From positions 1-5,561 of the forward strand of contig CALEYY010000226.1 of the NCBI GenBank assembly GCA_937928295.1: a stretch of 5,561 nucleotides of DNA, read 5' to 3'. This document shows positions 1-4,990 of this stretch, piece by piece. A program made the position numbers and the translations under genes. This DNA comes from an uncultured Moraxellaceae bacterium. GTDB taxonomy: Bacteria; Pseudomonadota; Gammaproteobacteria; Pseudomonadales; Moraxellaceae. Numbering within the stretch: position 1 is the first letter of the stretch; the number at the start of each line of letters is the position of its first letter. The notes under the pieces were generated by a model. It made no database searches and was not told where the DNA came from. It saw only the letters and a program-made list of their open reading frames with translations.

Positions 1-40
1 AATGCTCTGAGCCCCCCGCAGCCTGTCCGGTAGAAACACT

Positions 41-69
41 TTGCCATCTGACATGCTTTGAATTATTAT
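41..69 (+). promoter_or_regulatory. Predicted sigma70 promoter of the hydrolase-monooxygenase operon
   Basis: A -35 box TTGCCA (41-46, five of six consensus bases) and a -10 box TATTAT (64-69, five of six) are separated by an ideal 17-base spacer, which places the transcription start near 76. The 5' leader would then be about 48 bases long before the ATG at 124. No better pair was found between 1 and 123. This is a match by eye, so the promoter is likely but unproven. Confidence 0.62.
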
Positions 70-77
70 TTGGCCAA

Positions 78-99
78 CCAACCAAGTGCGCTTGGTTGG
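78..99. promoter_or_regulatory. Perfect 9-4-9 palindrome, probable operator or leader stem-loop
   Basis: The arms CCAACCAAG (78-86) and CTTGGTTGG (91-99) are exact reverse complements around a TGCG centre. The left arm is part of three tandem CCAA units (74-85), and a second small palindrome TTGGCCAA (70-77) abuts it. The element begins about two bases after the predicted transcription start. That position suits a repressor operator of the TetR or similar dimeric type, or an RNA hairpin at the mRNA 5' end. No T-run follows on the + strand, so it does not look like an intrinsic terminator. The regulator gene is not in the window. Confidence 0.55.
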
Positions 100-113
100 G
101 CTCAAAACACAAT

Positions 114-118
114 AGAGG
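114..118 (+). promoter_or_regulatory. Ribosome binding site that fixes the hydrolase start at 124
   Basis: AGAGG lies five bases before the ATG at 124. The same frame is open upstream to a TTG at 58, but that TTG lies inside the spacer of the predicted promoter, so it would not be on the transcript, and it has no purine-rich site before it. Confidence 0.65.
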
Positions 119-123
119 CCCCC

Positions 124-1107
124 ATGACATCCAGTTACGCCCTATCCACAAGCTCGCCAGAGCAAAAGGATTGGTCGACTTCGCCATCGACATCGAGACT
201 TTTTGTCGGCGCCAAAGGTCTGTCACTCCGAGCCAGCCAATACGGCGACTTCACTAGCCCCATCGTGCTACTGCTTCACGGTGGAGGTCAGACGCGTCAT
301 GCCTGGGCCGATACGGCTCGCACTCTCGCCGGAGCGGGCTACTGTGCCATCACTCTGGATGCGCGCGGGCACGGCGAAAGCGATTGGTGTGCACAAGGTG
401 ACTACAGCACCGAAAGCCTGGTCGCAGACCTCAACGCTGTGATTCACTCACTACCGACTGCGCCAATCATTGTCGGCGCTTCCATGGGAGGCCTTACCAG
501 CATGCTGGCGCTTGGCGAAAATGCCTCGCTGCCTTGTTCCGCGCTGGTACTGGTCGACGTGGCACCGCGACTTGAGCAACAAGGTGTGCGCCGCATCATC
601 GAATTCATGCGCCGCCATCAGGACGGATTCGACAGCCTTGAACAGGTGCGCGATGCCATCGCCGCCTACAACCCGCACCGTCCTCCCCCGAGCGACCTGT
701 CAGGGTTGCGCAAGAATTTACGCCAGAGGGATGACGGCCGCCTTTACTGGCACTGGGATCCTGCCTTTCTGGACCACGCCCGCCTGCCTACGGCAACCAA
801 CAGCGGCATGTTCGAACAAGTCAGGGTGGAACGTGCCGCCCGCAAGCTGTCCATACCTCTACTACTTATTCGCGGATACCAGAGCGACGTGCTCAGTGAT
901 GAAGGGGCACGCGAACTGCTCGACCTGGTTCCCCATGCGCACTATGTCGTGCTAAATCATGCTGGCCATATGGTAGCCGGGGACAGGAACACAGTCTTCA
1001 CCGAGGCAGTGCTGGACTTTCTGCAAGGGTCTAACGCCACGCTTAGCCGCCAAGCCTCATCGACAACTTTCGACCATGGAGTATTACATGAAACACCAAC
1101 ATCTTGA
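124..1107 (+). CDS. Alpha/beta hydrolase (esterase-like)
   Basis: This 327-residue protein belongs to the alpha/beta hydrolase fold superfamily. Visible landmarks are the oxyanion-hole segment HGGGQTRHAW starting at residue 52, the strand-turn DARGHGESDW near 79-88, the nucleophile elbow GASMGG with catalytic Ser120, a likely acid Asp255 (RGYQSDVLS) and the catalytic His282 in NHAGHMVAGD. A cap region with several Arg/His-rich helices occupies roughly 150-230. There is no signal peptide, so it should be cytoplasmic. The first 20 or so residues are Ser/Thr-rich and the last 25 fall beyond the fold. The gene is first in the operon and its last 20 bases overlap the Baeyer-Villiger monooxygenase, which suggests it hydrolyses the ester or lactone made by that enzyme. 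The triad is seen in the sequence and the family call is firm; the substrate is inference. Epoxide or haloalkane hydrolases share the fold, but those have Asp rather than Ser as nucleophile. Confidence 0.9.
   Translation: MTSSYALSTSSPEQKDWSTSPSTSRLFVGAKGLSLRASQYGDFTSPIVLLLHGGGQTRHAWADTARTLAGAGYCAITLDARGHGESDWCAQGDYSTESLVADLNAVIHSLPTAPIIVGASMGGLTSMLALGENASLPCSALVLVDVAPRLEQQGVRRIIEFMRRHQDGFDSLEQVRDAIAAYNPHRPPPSDLSGLRKNLRQRDDGRLYWHWDPAFLDHARLPTATNSGMFEQVRVERAARKLSIPLLLIRGYQSDVLSDEGARELLDLVPHAHYVVLNHAGHMVAGDRNTVFTEAVLDFLQGSNATLSRQASSTTFDHGVLHETPTS
1078..1081 (+). promoter_or_regulatory. Ribosome binding site inside the hydrolase gene, fixes the monooxygenase start at 1088
   Basis: GGAG sits six bases before the ATG at 1088. 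A further in-frame ATG at 1076 has no Shine-Dalgarno sequence before it and its own bases overlap this site, so translation should begin at 1088 (MKHQHLDV). The site lies within the hydrolase reading frame, which favours translational coupling of the two genes. Confidence 0.65.
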
Positions 1108-2590
1108 TGTACTGATCATCGGCGCCGGACTGTCCGGAATCGGTGCAGCCTGCCACTTTCAGAAGAAGTGCCCGAACGTGCGTTTCGGCATTATCGAGCG
1201 GCGCGAAAGAATCGGCGGAACCTGGGACCTGTTTCGCTATCCAGGCATTCGATCAGACTCCGATATGTTCACGCTCGGCTACAATTTTCGCCCCTGGACG
1301 CAAACAAAAATGCTTGCCGACGGCCCGTCCATTCGAACCTATATTGAAGACACCGCACGCGACCATGACGTCAAACGACACATTCATTTCGGCTTGAAAG
1401 TCATTTCAGAGGAGTGGGATAGCAAGAAGTGTCACTGGACTGTCACAGCCCTGAATGAAAAAACAGGCAAGGAAGAAACCTTCAGTGCCGGCTTCGTCTT
1501 CAACTGTACCGGATACTACAAATACGACGCGGGCTATACGCCGGAAATACCAGGTTTGAGCAAATTCAAGGGTGATGTCATCCACCCACAACAATGGCCC
1601 GAGAACTATGACTACAGCGGCAAGCGTGTAGTCATTATGGGTAGTGGCGCTACTGCAGTGACGTTGGTACCGGCCATGACAGACAAGGCCGCCCACGTAG
1701 TGATGCTGCAACGTTCACCGACCTACGTTGCAAGCGTCCCCGAAGTGGATCTGATCTCCAAGAACTTGCGCCGTTTTCTGCCGGAAATGACTGTCTACCG
1801 AATGGCCCGCACACGTAACATCTTGCTTCAACGCGCTGTTTACCGGCTGTCTCTCAGCAATCCGAAAGCAGTACGCAGACTGCTACTGGCCGCAACGCGC
1901 AGGCAGCTAGGTCCAAAGGTTGACATGCGCCACTTCCAGCCAAGTTACAACCCCTGGGAAGAGCGGATGTGTGCGGTACCCAAAGGAGACCTCTTCAAGG
2001 TTATCCGGGAAGGTAAAGCATCCGTCGTCACGGACCATATCGACACGCTTACGGAAACCGGCATTCAACTCAAGTCCGGCAATCACCTGGACGCGGATGT
2101 ACTGATCACCGCGACCGGCCTCAACCTTCAGCTTTTGGGTGGTGCTACGCTGCGCGTCGATGGCCGCGAAGTTAAAGTATCAGACAAATTGCTGTACAAG
2201 GGACTGATGCTGGAAGGTGTGCCAAACATGGCGCTGATATTCGGCTATACCAATGCCTCCTGGACCCTGAAAGCCGATATTGCCTGCGAATTTGTCTGCC
2301 GCTTGCTCAACCATATGCACGACATTGGCGCCACCCGAGTCACTCCCATCGATGAGCAAGGTTGCGTTACCGGTAACAACTTCCTCAATCTGCGCTCCGG
2401 CTATGTTCAACGAGCCAATGACAGCCTGCCGCGTCAGGGAAGCAAGGTGCCCTGGCAGAATCTGGATGATTACCTGAGGGATCTTCCCGCTATGCGATAT
2501 GGCAATCTCGAAGATGGTTATCTGAATTTCGAAGGCAATAAACTCAGGAAGAAAAAGCAGGGAATACTCGGATCTCTGCTCGGCGCCTAA
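1088..2590 (+). CDS. Type I Baeyer-Villiger monooxygenase, EthA/MymA-like flavoprotein
   Basis: The 500-residue protein is predicted to use FAD and NADPH with O2 to turn ketones into esters or lactones, and may also S-oxidise. The FAD Rossmann motif GAGLSG is at 12-17, followed by the segment GGTWDLFRYPGIRSD at 43-57. The Baeyer-Villiger fingerprint FxGxxxHxxxW is exact at 160-170 (FKGDVIHPQQW), the NADPH Rossmann motif GSGATA is at 185-190, and the ITATG motif is near 340-344. From memory, many blocks (GGTWDLFRYPGIRSDSDM, ITATGLNLQL, GYTNASWTLKAD) match Mycobacterium tuberculosis EthA, which is 489 residues long. The C-terminus ends in a basic then hydrophobic tail (KLRKKKQGILGSLLGA, 485-500) that could touch membrane. 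It overlaps the upstream hydrolase by 20 bases and precedes an SDR by 27 bases. Family membership is firm; the natural substrate cannot be read from sequence. Confidence 0.94.
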   Translation: MKHQHLDVLIIGAGLSGIGAACHFQKKCPNVRFGIIERRERIGGTWDLFRYPGIRSDSDMFTLGYNFRPWTQTKMLADGPSIRTYIEDTARDHDVKRHIHFGLKVISEEWDSKKCHWTVTALNEKTGKEETFSAGFVFNCTGYYKYDAGYTPEIPGLSKFKGDVIHPQQWPENYDYSGKRVVIMGSGATAVTLVPAMTDKAAHVVMLQRSPTYVASVPEVDLISKNLRRFLPEMTVYRMARTRNILLQRAVYRLSLSNPKAVRRLLLAATRRQLGPKVDMRHFQPSYNPWEERMCAVPKGDLFKVIREGKASVVTDHIDTLTETGIQLKSGNHLDADVLITATGLNLQLLGGATLRVDGREVKVSDKLLYKGLMLEGVPNMALIFGYTNASWTLKADIACEFVCRLLNHMHDIGATRVTPIDEQGCVTGNNFLNLRSGYVQRANDSLPRQGSKVPWQNLDDYLRDLPAMRYGNLEDGYLNFEGNKLRKKKQGILGSLLGA

Positions 2591-2617
2591 ACAATAACCT
2601 TAACAAGAGGGAATACT

Positions 2618-3475
2618 ATGAAAAATTTTTCTGGAAAAGTCGCCGCCATCACAGGGGCCGGCTCGGGTATCGGTCAGGCCACCGCGATTGCCCTGGCGGA
2701 AAAGGGCTGTCACTTGTCACTTTCCGATGTTAACGACAAAGGCTTGGAGCAAACTCTGGAGAAGCTCCGATCCTATCCAGTGAAGGTAACAGCGCATCAT
2801 GTTGATGTGGGTGATCGTGCTGCGGTTTATCAGTACGCCGAGGACAGTGTCAAAGAGCACGGCAAGGTGAACCTGATCATCAACAATGCTGGTGTTGGTC
2901 TGGGGGAAACGGTAGAGGCCATGAGCTATGAAAACTTTGAATGGCTCATGAATATCAACTTCTGGGGTGTGGTGTATGGCACCAAGGCTTTTCTTCCGCA
3001 CCTGAAGCAGTCCGGCGACGGCCATGTTGTCAACATCTCCAGCATATTCGGCATCATCGGCGTACCAACCCAGGCTGCCTACAATGCGGCCAAGTTTGCA
3101 GTCAAAGGCTTCACCGAATCGTTGCGCGAAGAGCTTAATATCGAGGGCGGATGTGTAAGCGCCACCTGTGTCCATCCCGGCGGTGTCAAGACCAACATTG
3201 CCCGTAACAGCCGCATGGGTGAGATGGGAAGCATGAGTATTGGTGGCCAGGATGAAGTTGCCGACCTGTTTGATCACATTGCGATGTCCACCCCCGAACA
3301 GGCAGCAAATGCGATCCTCCGGGGAGTGCAAAAGAATCAAAGGCGTGTGTTGATTGGCGCTGACGCGGTGCTGATGGACGCCACCCAGCGGCTCATGCCA
3401 ACCGCATATCAGCGGGTTCTGGAAACCCTTTTCCGGATGAACAGAGGTCGCGGCGCAAAAGCGACCACTGTTTAA
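2618..3475 (+). CDS. Short-chain dehydrogenase/reductase (classical SDR)
   Basis: The 285-residue protein has every classical SDR landmark: cofactor motif TGAGSGIG at 12-19, Asp63 for the adenine pocket, NNAG at 89-92, structural Asn114, catalytic Ser142, Tyr155 and Lys159 (YNAAK), and HPGGVKT at 186-192. Asp37 at the end of the second strand suggests preference for NAD(H) over NADP(H). It is longer than the usual 250 residues because of a C-terminal extension from about 240 with basic residues (RMNRGRGAK), possibly for membrane contact or assembly. GAGGGA at 2607-2612, five bases before the ATG, gives a strong start. It lies 27 bases after the monooxygenase, so the likely job is interconversion of a secondary alcohol and the ketone that feeds the monooxygenase. 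The family is certain, the cofactor probable and the substrate inferred. SDR-EthA-type pairs also occur in the mycobacterial mymA operon. Confidence 0.93.
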   Translation: MKNFSGKVAAITGAGSGIGQATAIALAEKGCHLSLSDVNDKGLEQTLEKLRSYPVKVTAHHVDVGDRAAVYQYAEDSVKEHGKVNLIINNAGVGLGETVEAMSYENFEWLMNINFWGVVYGTKAFLPHLKQSGDGHVVNISSIFGIIGVPTQAAYNAAKFAVKGFTESLREELNIEGGCVSATCVHPGGVKTNIARNSRMGEMGSMSIGGQDEVADLFDHIAMSTPEQAANAILRGVQKNQRRVLIGADAVLMDATQRLMPTAYQRVLETLFRMNRGRGAKATTV

Positions 3476-3510
3476 CTTTTCATTTCGTTTATAAACTACG
3501 GAGTCTCGCA

Positions 3511-4389
3511 ATGACAACAGTCGCGAAAACCAGCAACAGCCTCAACGGTGCCTCGGTGGGCATCCCGCCGCGTCACATTGATTTTAATTTCCCACAAAAC
3601 ATCCCGAAGTACTTTTATGCCGGGAATCCCACGGCAACCACGTTCTTCGCCATGCTGTCAGGGTTTTTCCCGCCGGGCGAACGTTACTTTATGGATTCGG
3701 TGCGCCACTTCCGAGATCGGGTTACCGACAAGGAACAGCGTGCTGCCATTTCCGGATTTATGGGTCAGGAAGCCATCCACGGGCGCGAACATGAACGCCT
3801 GAACGAACTGCTTGCCGAGCGCGGCTTCGACATGCGCACACCCGAGCGGTTCGTTAAAATTGGTCTGAAAGCTCTGGAAATGCTTCCTCCGAGCACCAAA
3901 CTCGCAGCCACCACCTTCATGGAGCACTTTACCGCCCTGCTGGCAGAGCAGCTGCTTGAGGATAAGGACTTTCAGCGTCTGGCCGACCCTGAAATGATCA
4001 AGATATGGCAATGGCATGCGCTGGAAGAACTCGAGCACAAGTCTGTCGCCTACGATGTCTATGAACTGGTCGGGAACCGGCACAGTGAACGGGTCGCGGC
4101 CACTGCGGCCTCACTTGTCGTGCTGCTGCCGATGCTCGGTATCACCTGGGCATGGATGCTGGCCCGCGATGGCAAGCTCGGCAGCATCAAAGACAATGCC
4201 AAAGGCCTGAACATGCTGTTTGGCCGCAACGGGTTTGTCTCGAAGATCCTGCCGCGGCTGCCGGAGTTCACCCAGCGGCACTATCACCCTGGCGATCACG
4301 ACACCCGTCAGCTGGAGCAGACATGGCGTGAGCGGCTTTTTGCCGAAGGCGGTGATTTGTTTGACGTTTACAAGAACCGGGTAGCCTGA
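3511..4389 (+). CDS. 'Predicted metal-dependent hydrolase' family protein with ferritin-like di-iron ligand pattern
   Basis: The 292-residue protein resembles the family named predicted metal-dependent hydrolase (PF10118/COG3687), recalled from hallmark segments such as FPPGERYF, GQEAIHGREH, EHFTA and WHALEELEHKSVAYDVY. The likely metal ligands fall in the order Glu57, Glu87-x-x-His90, Glu138, Glu173-x-x-His176. This is the E / ExxH / E / ExxH order of ferritin-like four-helix di-iron proteins, and His94 and His139 are extra candidates. Residues 195-217 are a continuous hydrophobic stretch (AASLVVLLPMLGITWAWML), probably one membrane helix after the metal-binding bundle. The start has GGAG at 3500-3503, seven bases upstream. 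It sits 35 bases after the SDR and is probably in the same operon. Function is unknown. The ligand pattern would fit an oxygenase, oxidase or desaturase at least as well as a hydrolase, but that is inference. The family call is moderately sure. Confidence 0.82.
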   Translation: MTTVAKTSNSLNGASVGIPPRHIDFNFPQNIPKYFYAGNPTATTFFAMLSGFFPPGERYFMDSVRHFRDRVTDKEQRAAISGFMGQEAIHGREHERLNELLAERGFDMRTPERFVKIGLKALEMLPPSTKLAATTFMEHFTALLAEQLLEDKDFQRLADPEMIKIWQWHALEELEHKSVAYDVYELVGNRHSERVAATAASLVVLLPMLGITWAWMLARDGKLGSIKDNAKGLNMLFGRNGFVSKILPRLPEFTQRHYHPGDHDTRQLEQTWRERLFAEGGDLFDVYKNRVA

Positions 4390-4407
4390 CTTGTAATGCA
4401 AACCCCG

Positions 4408-4452
4408 GGCTTTGCCACATTCATCCTGTATATTGATGTTTCTGGCAAAGCC
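4408..4452. repeat. Inverted repeat in the gap before the thioesterase gene
   Basis: The arms GGCTTTGCCA (4408-4417) and TGGCAAAGCC (4443-4452) are perfect 10-base reverse complements with a 25-base spacer. The spacer itself holds a possible small CATC/GATG stem. No T-run follows on either strand, so it is not a standard intrinsic terminator. It could be a transcript hairpin that separates expression of the thioesterase from the upstream genes, or a protein-binding site. The rest of this 129-base gap shows no convincing promoter to the eye and no gene. Confidence 0.45.
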
Positions 4453-4518
4453 GCGGTATCGCCAGTACTGATACGCTGCTGGAGAGCCATATTGTTCTCG
4501 ACCATCAAGGAGTAACGC

Positions 4519-4932
4519 ATGACCGAATCGCTCGTTGACTCGCTTATCCAGATGTTTCCCAATGTCCCTTTTCAGAAGCTGCTTGGCATCGAGATCGTCG
4601 AGGTTGTCACCGACCGGGCCGTTGTTTGCCTGCCATACCGTGATGATCTGGCTGGTGGCGGCAACGCCTTCCACGGCGGCGCCATCAGCAGCCTGCTGGA
4701 TCTGACCGGCGCCCTGGCGGCTTGGTCCGGCCATGATCCGAAAAACGGCATGAAGGCAGCCACCGTCTCCATGACCGTGAATTATCTTGCTGCGGCGCTG
4801 GGCAAGGACATCATCGCTACCGCGAATGCGGTAAAACGCGGACGAGAGTTGATTTTCTCAGAGGTCTCGCTCCGGGAGAAAGACTCCGGCAAGCTGATCG
4901 CCAACGGCTCAATGATCTACCGCATTGCCTGA
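4519..4932 (+). CDS. PaaI-like hotdog-fold acyl-CoA thioesterase
   Basis: The 137-residue protein has the length and layout of a single hotdog domain of the PaaI/YbgC-like acyl-CoA thioesterase group. The central helix carries the hallmark N-A-F-H-G-G-A-I at 49-56 (HGG 52-54), followed by Asp61, the position of the catalytic acid in PaaI-type enzymes. The strand TVSMTVNYLAAA (82-93) and the end KLIANGSMIYRI (125-136) are also typical. Such enzymes hydrolyse CoA thioesters in the cytoplasm, usually as dimers or tetramers. AAGGAG at 4507-4512, six bases before the ATG, supports the start. The 129-base gap to the upstream gene leaves open whether it belongs to the same operon or has its own promoter. 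The family is clear; the acyl group is unknown. Confidence 0.88.
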   Translation: MTESLVDSLIQMFPNVPFQKLLGIEIVEVVTDRAVVCLPYRDDLAGGGNAFHGGAISSLLDLTGALAAWSGHDPKNGMKAATVSMTVNYLAAALGKDIIATANAVKRGRELIFSEVSLREKDSGKLIANGSMIYRIA

Positions 4933-4952
4933 CCGGAACACGGAACAAAGAT

Positions 4953-4990
4953 GAGGGTGCCGGCAGCACACACGTGCTGCCGGCACCTTC
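4953..4990. terminator. Strong hairpin between convergent genes, probable bidirectional terminator
   Basis: A perfect 14-base stem, GGTGCCGGCAGCAC (4956-4969) with its complement at 4974-4987, encloses the loop ACAC. The pairing extends through a G-T and two further pairs to a 17-base stem. It begins 20 bases after the thioesterase stop and ends directly against the stop codon of the convergent GMC gene at 4991-4993. T-tracts are poor: TTCTC on the + strand and a loose CTCATCTTTGTT on the - strand. Position and stem strength argue for a terminator or mRNA 3'-end stabiliser serving both genes. Confidence 0.7.

Noticed and set aside
78..99. Leader palindrome as an intrinsic terminator of an upstream gene
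   Set aside because: No T-run follows on the + strand and it sits just after a good promoter, so an operator or leader hairpin fits better.
58..123. Longer hydrolase starting at the TTG at 58
   Set aside because: The TTG lies within the predicted promoter, has no Shine-Dalgarno site, and the added residues match nothing in the fold; ATG 124 has AGAGG at a good distance.
470..955. Open frame on the + strand inside the hydrolase gene
   Set aside because: It is out of frame with the Ser-Asp-His hydrolase, and its Cys/Trp-rich translation looks like a shifted reading.
2717..3517. Long open frame on the - strand opposite the SDR
   Set aside because: It mirrors a gene with all SDR motifs intact, and its translation shows no recognisable domain; this is a codon-bias shadow.
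4442..4460. Possible sigma54 promoter (CTGGCA) before the thioesterase
   Set aside because: The GC expected about 12 bases after the GG is absent, and the downstream half does not resemble TTGCA.
4111..4734. Open frame on the - strand spanning the end of the di-iron-like gene, the gap and the start of the thioesterase
   Set aside because: It covers two well-supported + strand genes, and its product has no known motifs.
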